A stretch of 64,000 nucleotides of DNA from Propionibacteriaceae bacterium (GTDB lineage Bacteria > Actinomycetota > Actinomycetes > Propionibacteriales > Propionibacteriaceae). Location: contig JAISAO010000096.1 in the NCBI GenBank assembly GCA_031266665.1, forward strand, positions 1 through 64,000. The letters run 5' to 3'. Shown here one piece after another: positions 8,299 to 15,858 of this stretch; positions within the stretch are counted from its first letter, which is position 1, and each line of letters begins with the position of its first letter. A model generated the notes under the pieces. That model was not told the DNA's origin, ran no database searches, and worked only from the letters and a program-made list of their open reading frames with translations. Position numbers and translations under genes: made by a program.

Positions 8299-9404
8299 GC
8301 GCCCGGCTCGATCCTAGGCCCCGCGCCCGGCCCAAGCCCCGGGCCCACCCCGCGCCCGGCCGGCTGGGGCCGGCGGCCGGGATGTGGCGCAGCCTCAAGG
8401 GTCGTTTCTACGGCAATAATTTCCTGGTCTTGATCACGGTCGTCTTGTTCGTGGCCGTCTATGTGGCCGGCGTCTTCATCTACCGGGACAAGAACTTCGG
8501 CTCGCTCAACTCGTTCTTCGACATGTTGAACTCCAACCCGGGCCTGATCGTCATCGCCGCCGGCATGACGATGGTGCTGATCTCGGGCGGCATCGACATC
8601 TCGGTCGGTGCCCAGGTGGCCATGTACTGCATGATGTTCGCCTTCTTCATGGAGCGGCGCGGCGTCGGCTGTGCCACGATGATCGTGGTCGTGTTGTTGA
8701 CCGGCCTGGTCTTCGGGCTGGTCCAGGGGGCGCTGGTGGCCTATTTCAAAATCCAGCCCTTCATCGTCACCTTGGCCGGGATGTTCTTCGCCCGAGGCAT
8801 GACGGCCACGATCTCGCCCCAGACGATCGACATCACCAACCCGGATTTCATGGGCCTGGCCCTGTTCAAGTTCAAATTCGCCTTCGGCGGCTACACCAAC
8901 GCCAGCGGCGTCTACCAGCAGCCCTTCGTCTACCTGTCGGTCGTCCTGGCCCTGGCGGCGCTGGTCTTGGTCTACGCCGTCATGACCTGGACCAAGTTCG
9001 GCCGCGGCGTCTACGCCGTCGGCGGCAGCGAGCAGTCGGCCCGGCTGATGGGGCTGAACGTCACCCGGACGCAGCTTTTCGTCTACACCTTCAACGGCTT
9101 GTTGACGGCCTTCGGCGGCTTCCTCTTCTGCCTCTTCTCGACCGGCGGCGCGGTCGAGAAGGCCCAGGGTTTCGAAATGCAAGCCATCGCCTCGTCCGTC
9201 ATCGGCGGCACCCTGCTGACCGGCGGCGTGGGCAATGTCCTGGGCTCTTTCGTCGGCGTCCTGGTCCAAACCACGATCACCAAGTTCATCAACTTCAACG
9301 GCACCTTGGCCAACGGCTGGTCCTCCATCGTCCTGGCCGCCATCATGAGCTTCTTCATCATCTTGCAGAGCGTCTTCACATATGTCCGGGGCAAACGCCG
9401 CTGA
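8295..9404 (+). CDS. Sugar ABC transporter permease (YjfF-like)
   Basis: 369-residue second permease of the RbsC class. Its ATG overlaps the previous stop (ATGA). An N-terminal Arg/Pro-rich cytoplasmic extension of about 35 residues precedes the first helix (NNFLVLITVVLFVAVYVAGV). SGGIDISVGAQVAMYC is the conserved loop equivalent to that in the partner permease, and VIGGTLLTGGVGNVLGSFVG is the C-terminal signature. The four-gene order binding protein-ATPase-permease-permease matches ytfQ-ytfR-ytfT-yjfF. A GC-rich region after the stop (9421-9448, ggcccg...cgggcc) may terminate the operon; a convergent ATPase gene ends 103 bp later. Confidence 0.92.
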   Translation: MSARLDPRPRARPKPRAHPAPGRLGPAAGMWRSLKGRFYGNNFLVLITVVLFVAVYVAGVFIYRDKNFGSLNSFFDMLNSNPGLIVIAAGMTMVLISGGIDISVGAQVAMYCMMFAFFMERRGVGCATMIVVVLLTGLVFGLVQGALVAYFKIQPFIVTLAGMFFARGMTATISPQTIDITNPDFMGLALFKFKFAFGGYTNASGVYQQPFVYLSVVLALAALVLVYAVMTWTKFGRGVYAVGGSEQSARLMGLNVTRTQLFVYTFNGLLTAFGGFLFCLFSTGGAVEKAQGFEMQAIASSVIGGTLLTGGVGNVLGSFVGVLVQTTITKFINFNGTLANGWSSIVLAAIMSFFIILQSVFTYVRGKRR

Positions 9405-9506
9405 ACAAAGATTTATTCGCGGCCCGACCGGGATGCCGGGGGCGGGCCCGGGGTGATGGGGGTGACGGCGGGCGGTCCGTCCGACGCCACGTCAGCGCGG
9501 CCGGGG

Positions 9507-10775
9507 TCAGGGGGCCAGCGCGGTGACCGGGGCGACGTGGACGCCGTCGCCGCGCCGCCCGGCGGCGCCGCTGGAGGTGACCACCAGCAGCGCCGACGGC
9601 TCGCCCTGGCGTTCGATGTCGATCCGCTCCCGGAAACGGAGCAGGCCGGCGGCGGCCCGGTCCACCTCGGACGGGCTCAGCTTGACCTCGACGGCCGCCC
9701 AACGCCCGTCCGGCAAACTGATGATGGCGTCGACCTCGGCGCCGGACGCGTCCCGCCAGGCGTCCACCCGGCCGCCGAGGGCCTGGGCGTAGACGCGCAG
9801 GTCGCGGACGACCAGGGCCTCGAAGTGATAACCGGCCCCCGGCAGGTCGCGCAACAGGTCGGCGCTGCCGACGTGGAGCGCCGCCGTGCCCAGGGATGGA
9901 TCGACGAAATAGCGGGTGGCGGCGGCGCGCAGCCGCGTGCGCGAGCGCATGTGCGGCTGCCAGGCCTCGGAGTCGTCCAACAGGCGTAACCGGTCGAGGG
10001 CGTCGAGGTGGCTGTAGATGGTGCTGGGCGCGACCGGCCCGCGCTCCTGGCCGGCGTCGGCGGCGATGGCGCGGGTGGTCGGGCTCTGGGCCGTGAAACG
10101 CCCCAACGAGGCCAGCACCCGCTTCAGGGCGCGGGGGTCGCGCCGCCCCACGAACGACGGGATGTCCACCTCCACGATCTGGCGCAAGTAGTCGCCCAGC
10201 CAGCCTCGGGCCTCGGCCTCGTCGGCCCCGAGCAGGTCGGGCCACCCGCCTATGACGATCCGCCGCATCAGGTCGGGGACCGTCAGGCCGCTGTCGCGGC
10301 CCGGCCGCGCCTCCTGGTCGAAGAGCGCGGCCAACGAGACCTCGCCCGTGGAGTGCCCGGACTCGAACAGACTCATCGGCCGCATCCGCAGCACGCCGAC
10401 ACGGCCCGCCCCGGAGTGGCGGTTGGCGTCGTCGCGCGGGGTGGCCGACCCCGTCAGCAGATACAAACCTCGGCCCCGGTCGGAGTCGTCGACCGCCCGC
10501 CGCACTCGGTTCCACAACTCGGGGGCGACCTGCCACTGGTCGAACAGGATCGGTGTGGGACGGTCGAAGAGATACCCGGGGTTCAACTCGATGGACGCCC
10601 GGGCCGTGGCGTCGCGGTCCATATCGAACACGGTGGCGGCGACCTGGGAGGCGGTGGCCGTCTTCCCGCAGGCCTTCGGCCCCTCGATCAGAACCGCCCC
10701 GATGGTCCTCATCTTGCCCGCCAACTCCTCGTCGGCCACCCTGGGCAGGTATCGCGCCATGGCCTCACCATACAC
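9507..10775 (-). CDS. AAA ATPase with DUF4143 (orphan ATPase 1)
   Basis: About 422-residue cytoplasmic P-loop protein. Walker A is LIEGPKACGKTATA near residue 31, followed by an AAA_14-type core (LFDQWQVAPELW, LLTGSATPRDD). A C-terminal DUF4143 domain includes YFVDPSLGTAAL, FEALVVRDLRVYAQ and a PD-(D/E)xK-like stretch (GAEVDAIISLP...WAAVEVKLS). The function of this family is not established; toxin-like or DNA-linked roles have been suggested because of the nuclease-like tail. Start is GTG 10775 or ATG 10760; both have plausible ribosome sites. It sits inside the block that splits the Tad locus and has tandem repeats directly upstream. Confidence 0.85.
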   Translation of the reverse strand: MYGEAMARYLPRVADEELAGKMRTIGAVLIEGPKACGKTATASQVAATVFDMDRDATARASIELNPGYLFDRPTPILFDQWQVAPELWNRVRRAVDDSDRGRGLYLLTGSATPRDDANRHSGAGRVGVLRMRPMSLFESGHSTGEVSLAALFDQEARPGRDSGLTVPDLMRRIVIGGWPDLLGADEAEARGWLGDYLRQIVEVDIPSFVGRRDPRALKRVLASLGRFTAQSPTTRAIAADAGQERGPVAPSTIYSHLDALDRLRLLDDSEAWQPHMRSRTRLRAAATRYFVDPSLGTAALHVGSADLLRDLPGAGYHFEALVVRDLRVYAQALGGRVDAWRDASGAEVDAIISLPDGRWAAVEVKLSPSEVDRAAAGLLRFRERIDIERQGEPSALLVVTSSGAAGRRGDGVHVAPVTALAP

Positions 10776-10795
10776 TTTGCCAACTCCGAAGTGAA

Positions 10796-10850
10796 CGGAT
10801 TGCTAGGATCAAACTGTACGGATTACCGGGATCAAACTGTACGGATTGCC
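10796..10850. repeat. 23-bp tandem repeats upstream of DUF4143 ATPase 1
   Basis: Two 23-bp units (10796-10818 and 10819-10841) share cggatt...ggatcaaactgta, and a third partial copy starts at 10842 (cggattgcc). They lie 21-75 bp upstream of the ATPase start, in its promoter region. Arrays of short direct repeats in this place look like binding sites for a self-regulating protein. The second DUF4143 gene at 18.8-20.0 kb has an analogous array with a different unit. Confidence 0.7.
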
Positions 10851-10887
10851 AAAGTCGGGCCGATGGCCGCGCCGCTCTCGGCTCGGC

Positions 10888-11148
10888 TCAGCCTCCTGGT
10901 CGGGCGGGCGGGTCTTGCTCCAGCAGGCCGTACAACTGGGTTAAATCATTGATCACGGGGGAGATCTCGAATAGGTCGACGCCCCGGGCGGCGACGGCGC
11001 GGACCAGTGTCGTGGTGTCCTGGTCAGAGGCGGTCTCGACCTCGGCTGGGCCTACCTCTGCCTGTGCGGTCCGGTCCTGTTGGTCTTGGCCTGCGCCGGG
11101 GCGGCGGCGGCCGGAGTCGTCGTCCTGATCGTCGGGGTGCGCCGGATC
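10888..11148 (-). pseudogene. Possible C-terminal relic of an ABC transporter ATPase
   Basis: The interval 10776-11243 has no intact gene. On the minus strand an open stretch without a start codon ends at 10888 and reads in its last part LVRAVAARGVDLFEISPVINDLTQLYGLLEQ. That resembles the C-terminal tail of ABC-2 type exporters' ATPases, where a GVxxFEVxP stretch precedes the final helix. Upstream of about 60 residues the frame is low complexity and then hits a stop. I read it as a decayed fragment at the right edge of the inserted block. The similarity is short, so this is tentative. Confidence 0.3.
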
Positions 11149-11243
11149 TCACTCCCCGGGCTGTTGGCGTCGGCCTAGGGCCGAACAAGCGGGCCAGTCA
11201 CTTGGTCCCCGGCCCCGGTCCCCGGCCGTGGGCAACCGCGCGG

Positions 11244-11999
11244 TCAGCCCAGGAGGCTTAGGGCGCCGGTGGCCAGCATCGGCGCCAGGCCCAGCAGGAA
11301 GAAGGCCGGCAGGTAGCACAGGCTGAGCGGCAACACGGTGCGGACGCCGACCGCCCGGGCCTTGGTCTTGGCCTCGGCCTCGCCCGCCTGGCGCAACTCG
11401 TGGGCGTGGTCGGTCAGCAGGGCTGAGACCGTGGTACCCCAGTTGGCGGCCCGGGCGACATCGCGGGCGATGGGGCCGGCTGTCGGGTCGTCGGCCAGGG
11501 TGAGCCAGGCCTCGGCGTCGGACAGGCCGACCGCGATCCCCTGGGACACCCGCTTCAACAAGCCGGCGGTGGCTCCGGGCGACAGGTCGCCCACCACCGC
11601 CGTGGCTCGGCGCAGCGGCAGGCCGGCCTCCAAACAGGCCGCCATCAGGTCCAAGGCGCCGGGCAGTTGGACCCGCAGGAGGGCGTCGTGGTCCTGGTCG
11701 CGGCCCCGTTCCAGCCGGCCTAGGAAGATAGCCACGACGGGGACGGCGGCGCCGCCCAGCAGCAGACTGGGCGCCCCCAAGTCCCACAGGCCGACCACCA
11801 GGGCCACGCCGGCCAGCCCGCCCAACAGCCAGCGGCTGTTGGGCGGGCTGGCGTCCGGCCGGGGCTTGAGCCAACTCGGCCGCCAGTCGCCGGCCGGGGG
11901 CCGCAGTCGGGCCAAGGCCGCCGGGGAGACGGCGCTCCAAGCCGCCAACCCGGCCCAGGCGGCGGCCCAGACGACCCACAACAAAGTGGTCCGAGTCAT
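11244..11999 (-). CDS. tadC: Tad pilus inner-membrane platform protein, TadC type
   Basis: 251-residue type II secretion F-domain protein. It starts MTRTTLLWVVWAAAWAGLA with AAGGAGA upstream of ATG 11997-11999. Helices near the N-terminus are followed by the T2SSF core: LPGALDLMAACLEAGLPLRRA, then AEAWLTLADDPTAGPIARDVARA, and the C-terminal helix LPLSLCYLPAFFLLGLAPML. With TadB it forms the membrane platform that the TadA ATPase works on. It lies 241 bp after tadB, and that spacer is filled with imperfect repeats. It is the last gene of the upstream half of the split Tad locus. Confidence 0.88.
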   Translation of the reverse strand: MTRTTLLWVVWAAAWAGLAAWSAVSPAALARLRPPAGDWRPSWLKPRPDASPPNSRWLLGGLAGVALVVGLWDLGAPSLLLGGAAVPVVAIFLGRLERGRDQDHDALLRVQLPGALDLMAACLEAGLPLRRATAVVGDLSPGATAGLLKRVSQGIAVGLSDAEAWLTLADDPTAGPIARDVARAANWGTTVSALLTDHAHELRQAGEAEAKTKARAVGVRTVLPLSLCYLPAFFLLGLAPMLATGALSLLG

Positions 12000-12088
12000 G
12001 TCAATCTCCTTCGGACGACTGGTCCGCCCGCAGACCGACGGGCGGCGCCGACGGCGGCCGTCCGGGCGGGGTGACGGCGTGGGCGGCA

Positions 12089-12255
12089 CACGTTTGTCGT
12101 TTCTGGTCTTGACAGGCGGGCGTTGCGGCGGTATTGACAGTTCAGGTCTGCCGTTTTTGGTCCTGTCGCCCGGGCGCTGTGGCTGTTCACGTCCGTCCTT
12201 TCTGGTCTTGCCGTTCGGGCGGTTTGGCGGTGTTGGCGGTTCACGTCCGCCGTCC
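12089..12255. repeat. Imperfect 45-54 bp tandem repeats between tadB and tadC
   Basis: Three imperfect units start at 12089, 12143 and 12188 (lengths 54, 45 and 54 bp), with a fragment at 12242. Each opens with a cacgt(c/t)nGtc-like word, contains tttctggtcttg or a variant, then a gggcg(g/t) run and ends ...gtt. They fill the tadB-tadC spacer (12000-12240) and run into the tadB stop codon at 12241. Unit lengths are multiples of nine, so frames stay open on both strands, but no start codon or ribosome site suggests a gene. Confidence 0.6.
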
Positions 12256-13191
12256 ACGGTTCGGCCGGCTGGCTGGCCCGAGCGCCGGGGCTGCCTCGGC
12301 GGCGCCAGAGTCGGCGTCACCGTCCCGCGCCGCCCGCCGGCCGGCCCGCTTGGGCGTCAGACGGGAGGCCCGCAGGGCCAGGGCGTCGCTCCACAGCGCC
12401 CCCAGACAGATCAAGGCGACGCCGGCCAGGAAGCAGACCCGGCCGACGACGGTGCCGGTGAGGAAGCCCAGGGGGTCGCCGCCGACCATGGCTGTCAGGC
12501 CGAGGCCGAGCAGGGGCAAGATGGCCAACAATTGGCTGGTCGCCCGGGAGGAGGCCAGCTCCTGGGCGATCACGTCCGACAATTCGGCTTGACTGCGCAG
12601 GTTGGCCTGGGAGCGGGCCAGGACGCCGTGCAAGGGGGCGCCGGTGCGTTCCGTCAAGCTCCAGGCCCGGGCCACCTCGGCCAGGCCCTCCGCCCCCGGG
12701 GCGGCGCTGGAGCGGCGCAGGACGGCGGCGACGTCGCCGCCCATCTGGGCGCAGGCCGCCGCCGGGGCCAACAGGGGGCAGTCCTGGCTGGCCTGGATCA
12801 GCCCTTGGACCGGTGCCCGGCCCTGGGCCAGCAAGGAGTCGAGCACCCCGCAGGCCCGGACCGCCGCCCGCCGCGTGGCCAAGGCCTTGGCCTCGCGCCG
12901 CTTCCGCCAGGCCAACAACCCCACCGTCGCCCCCAGTCCCGCCAGGGCCAGGACGACCGCGCCCGCGCCCGACAGCAGGCCCACGGCCGGGGCGGCCACG
13001 ACCACCAGCAGCAGCAGGGGCCGCCCCAGATGGGGTTTCTCGGGCGCGGCGGTCGTGGCCGTCAACCGCCGCCGGGCCATCCGTTCGCCCGGTCGGACCC
13101 AGAACCAGGCCGCCAGGCCGGCCAGCAGGACGGCTGCCACGATCAGGCCGGGGCCGTCCGCCCAGTCGCCCCCAGCCGATTGGCCGGTCAT
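12241..13191 (-). CDS. tadB: Tad pilus inner-membrane platform protein, TadB type
   Basis: 316-residue type II secretion F-domain protein. ATG 13189-13191 overlaps the tadA stop (ATGA). N-terminal helices are GLIVAAVLLAGLAAWFWV and PLLLLVVVAAPAVGLLSGAG. The T2SSF domain follows, with CGVLDSLLAQGRAPVQGLIQ and WSLTERTGAPLHGVLARSQ, then two C-terminal helices (LLAILPLLGLGLTAMVGGDP and GRVCFLAGVALICLGALW). It is the partner of TadC in the pilus assembly platform. The last 35 residues are Arg/Ala-rich, and the gene's end reads into the repeats described downstream. Confidence 0.88.
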   Translation of the reverse strand: MTGQSAGGDWADGPGLIVAAVLLAGLAAWFWVRPGERMARRRLTATTAAPEKPHLGRPLLLLVVVAAPAVGLLSGAGAVVLALAGLGATVGLLAWRKRREAKALATRRAAVRACGVLDSLLAQGRAPVQGLIQASQDCPLLAPAAACAQMGGDVAAVLRRSSAAPGAEGLAEVARAWSLTERTGAPLHGVLARSQANLRSQAELSDVIAQELASSRATSQLLAILPLLGLGLTAMVGGDPLGFLTGTVVGRVCFLAGVALICLGALWSDALALRASRLTPKRAGRRAARDGDADSGAAEAAPALGPASRPNRGRRT

Positions 13192-14333
13192 GGGGCCAGC
13201 CTCCGCTCCAACTCGGCCAAGCCCGGCCAGCGGCGGGGCCGGCCGTCCTCCAGGCTCCAGGCCGGCACCGCCTTGACCATCCCGGAGTCGTCGCGCCGCA
13301 GCAGGCCGATCTCGCACACCTGGCGTAGCCGGCCTTGCCGGGCGATGTGGATGACGACGTCGATGGCGGCGCCGATCTGGGCCTGGGCGGCCTGTCGGTC
13401 CAGCCCGCCCAGGGCGGCCAGGGCCTCTAATCGGGCCGGCACATCGGTCAGCGAGTTGGCGTGGACGGTGGCGCAGCCACCCTCGTGGCCGGTGTTCAAG
13501 GCCCGCAACAAGTCGGTCAACTCGCCGCCGCGAACCTCGCCCACGATGATGCGGTCGGGCCGCATGCGCAGGGCCTGGCGGATCAGGTCGGCCATGGTGA
13601 TCAGGCCGAAGCCCTCGGCGTTGGCCGGCCGGGACTCTAGCCGCACCAGGTGGGGATGGTCGGGGTCCAATTCGAGCGAGTCCTCGACCACGACGATGCG
13701 CTGGCCGGGGTCGATCAGGGCGATCAGGGCCGATAGCAAAGTCGTCTTGCCCGAGCCGGTGCCGCCCGAGACCAAGATGGCGGCCCGGGCGGCCACCAGC
13801 CGGCGGATCAGGTCGGCCGCCGCCTGATCGAGCGACCCCAGGCGCGTCCAGTCGTCCAGGGTCAGCTGTTGGGCCGCCGGCACGCGCAGCGACAGACAGG
13901 TGCCCGGGCTGGCCAGCGTCCCCAAAACGGCGTGGACGCGCACTCCGCTGGCCAGCCGGGCGTCCACGAAGGGCGAGCCGTCGTCCAGCCGCCGCCCCAC
14001 GGAGGCGGCCAGCCGGGTGGCCAACTGGCGCACCGCCTCGTCCGAGTCGAAATGGATCTCGGTCAACTCCAAGCCCTGGCCCCGGTCGATGTAAACCCGG
14101 TCCGGGCCGTTGACCAAGACATCGGTCACCTCGGGCAGGGCCACCAGCGGGTCCAACAATCCGGCCCCGACCGAATCGCGGCGCACCGCCTGTTGGACCT
14201 GGAGCACGGCCGAGTCGGAGATCACCTGGCCACAACGGCGCAACGCCTCGACCACATCGGCCGCCGTCGGTGCCCGGCCGAGCAGGGCCAATTGGGCCTT
14301 GACCGGTCCTATCACCTGATCGGGCAGTTTCAC
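13188..14333 (-). CDS. tadA: Tad pilus assembly ATPase, TadA/CpaF family
   Basis: 381-residue hexameric secretion ATPase that powers pilus assembly. The N-terminal domain ends at VLVNGPDRVYIDRGQGLE, a CpaF hallmark. Walker A is SGGTGSGKTTLLSAL at about residue 194, followed by the Asp box VVVEDSLEL, Walker B region PDRIIVGEVRGGE and His box GHEGGCATVHANS. Start is GTG 14331-14333 with GGGAGG upstream. The gene is preceded by an 89-bp duplicated segment that ends in the same GTGAAACTGCC start sequence. The stop is coupled to tadB. Confidence 0.95.
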   Translation of the reverse strand: MKLPDQVIGPVKAQLALLGRAPTAADVVEALRRCGQVISDSAVLQVQQAVRRDSVGAGLLDPLVALPEVTDVLVNGPDRVYIDRGQGLELTEIHFDSDEAVRQLATRLAASVGRRLDDGSPFVDARLASGVRVHAVLGTLASPGTCLSLRVPAAQQLTLDDWTRLGSLDQAAADLIRRLVAARAAILVSGGTGSGKTTLLSALIALIDPGQRIVVVEDSLELDPDHPHLVRLESRPANAEGFGLITMADLIRQALRMRPDRIIVGEVRGGELTDLLRALNTGHEGGCATVHANSLTDVPARLEALAALGGLDRQAAQAQIGAAIDVVIHIARQGRLRQVCEIGLLRRDDSGMVKAVPAWSLEDGRPRRWPGLAELERRLAP

Positions 14334-14501
14334 GGCCGTGCCTCCCGTTGTCTCGTGTCGCGGGGCGCGGCCCCGGCTAACTGGTCGGCCAGGCGGCGGC
14401 AGGCTTTGGCAGGCAGTTTCACGGCCGCGCCCCCCGTCGTCTCGATCCCCGGGTCTCGGCCCCGGCCAGCCGCTCGGCCAGCCGGCGGCAGGCCCGCTCC
14501 C
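14324..14501. repeat. 89-bp tandem duplication at the ssd-tadA junction
   Basis: Bases 14324-14412 and 14413-14501 are diverged copies of one another; both open gcagtttcacggccg and later share a cggcggcaggc word. Read on the minus strand, each copy covers the last about 25 codons of ssd (ACRRLAERLAGA in one, ACRRLADQLAGA in the other), ends in ARP-stop, and is followed by GTGAAACTGCC. The spacer between ssd and tadA is therefore a duplicated ssd tail. It contains a 30-codon mini-ORF (14422 down to 14330) whose stop overlaps the tadA start. Confidence 0.75.
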
Positions 14502-15492
14502 ATCGCCGCCCCGCCCCCGGCCCCGGCGGCAGTCCCCGGTCGGCCAGCGTCACCAGGGCGGGGACGGTCGGCACGGCCCCCAGCAGCGTCATCCCCAAGG
14601 CCTCGGCCACGGCCGGCGCGGCGATGGCGCCGCCCCGGTCGGTCCGCACCACCAGATCGGTCCGCCGGTCGCTCAACTCCGTCAGCAGAGCGGCCGTGGC
14701 CGCCACCGAGCGGACCGACTGGCCGGCCAGCACCACCAGCCGCGAGGCCGCCCGCACGGCCTCGTCGCGGTGCGCCCCGCCGGACCGCCCCAGGTCGACC
14801 ACGACCGTGCCGCCGGCCCGGGCCAGACCGTCGATGACCGCCCCGACCGCCTCGCCGGGCGGGTCGCGCCTATCCGAGCGGCTGGCCGAGACGACCATCA
14901 CGCCGTCCACGGCCGGCAGTTGGGAGGCGAAGTCGGCCACCTGGCCGGAGGCCGAGCGCAGCGTGTCCCAGCGCCACCCCGGGGCCGACTCGGCCCCCAG
15001 CACCAGGTCCAGGCCGCCGCCCCGGGCGTCCAGATCGACCAGGGCGGACGGCCCCCGGCGGCGGGCGGCCAGGGCCAGCCCGGCGGCCAGGGTCGAGGCG
15101 CCAATACCGCCACTGCCGCCGGCCAGGGCGATGATCTGGCCGTGGGCCGCCCGCCCGGTCCCGGCCAGGACCTGGGCCAGCCAGCGCGACCCGGCGGGCA
15201 GCCGGATGACGGCAGCCTTGAGCGGCGCCGACCAAGCCATCAGGGCCTCGTCGGCGTCGCCGGGACCGATCAGATAAACCTCGTCCCGCGGCGGCAGGGA
15301 CAGCCGGGCCGCCGTCTCGGCCAGGTCGGCCCCGACCAGGACGGCGGCGGCGTCGCGCCAGTTGGAGCGGATGTCGCCCACCTGGCGGATCGTCCGCACG
15401 GCGCTGCCCCGGGTGGCGGCGGCCGCCGCCACCAGTTGCGCCAGCTCGGCGTCGGCGCTGATCAGAACAGTCGGCTCGGGTGTCGGGTTCAC
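14419..15492 (-). CDS. ssd: Septum-site-determining-like / CpaE-like protein of Tad locus
   Basis: About 357-residue MinD/CpaE-related P-loop protein that heads the Tad operon, as Rv3660c does. The N-terminal receiver-like part begins TVLISADAELAQLVAAAA. The ATPase part has HGQIIALAGGSGGIGASTLAAG, a deviant Walker A with GGIGAS, then SALVDLDARGGGLDLVLG and VVVDLGRSGG. It probably localises the pilus machinery or affects septum placement; I cannot tell which. GTG 15492 is chosen to give the usual family length. An alternative TTG start at 15582 would add 30 residues of poor quality. Confidence 0.82.
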   Translation of the reverse strand: MNPTPEPTVLISADAELAQLVAAAAATRGSAVRTIRQVGDIRSNWRDAAAVLVGADLAETAARLSLPPRDEVYLIGPGDADEALMAWSAPLKAAVIRLPAGSRWLAQVLAGTGRAAHGQIIALAGGSGGIGASTLAAGLALAARRRGPSALVDLDARGGGLDLVLGAESAPGWRWDTLRSASGQVADFASQLPAVDGVMVVSASRSDRRDPPGEAVGAVIDGLARAGGTVVVDLGRSGGAHRDEAVRAASRLVVLAGQSVRSVAATAALLTELSDRRTDLVVRTDRGGAIAAPAVAEALGMTLLGAVPTVPALVTLADRGLPPGPGAGRRWERACRRLAERLAGAETRGSRRRGARP

Positions 15493-15613
15493 GTCTGTGA
15501 CTGTGCGCCGTCCGGTCCAGGATGTGCCGGCGGGGGTGACGGCTGGAGATAACTTCTCGGACCACGGGCGGGCTGTGGACAACCCCGTCGGCCCGGCCGT
15601 CCCGGGTCCTCTC

Positions 15614-15717
15614 GGGGTCGGGGCTCAGGCGGTGCGACCGTTGGCCCCGCTCGGTTCGGTCGTCTCGTGGTCGTCCTGGGGTCGGGGTTCAGGCGGTGCG
15701 ACCGTTGGCCCCGCTCG
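15614..15717. repeat. Pair of 40-bp direct repeats
   Basis: Bases 15614-15653 and 15678-15717 are identical except for one c/t change, 64 bp apart. They lie in the divergent spacer 15493-15858 between ssd and the DUF2510 gene. No gene is visible in that spacer. The last 60 bases before the DUF2510 start are less GC-rich and probably hold its promoter. Confidence 0.8.
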
Positions 15718-15858
15718 CGGCGCCAGCTCCCATCGTCTCTCGTCATCACGGGTTTGATCCAAGATCTGGCAGTCCGTGGAGGGCCTCGCCGTCTTAGGGC
15801 ATCCTGGGAGGGAAGGCGTTTAAACTGACCGCCAGTTCCCGCGTGAAAGGCTTCCCCG

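Noticed and set aside
11007-11166. Plus-strand hydrophobic stretch (LLVLACAGAAAAGVVVLIVG) as a small membrane protein
   Set aside because: No ATG or GTG start with a ribosome site; it is antisense to the possible ABC relic and explained by GC-rich composition.
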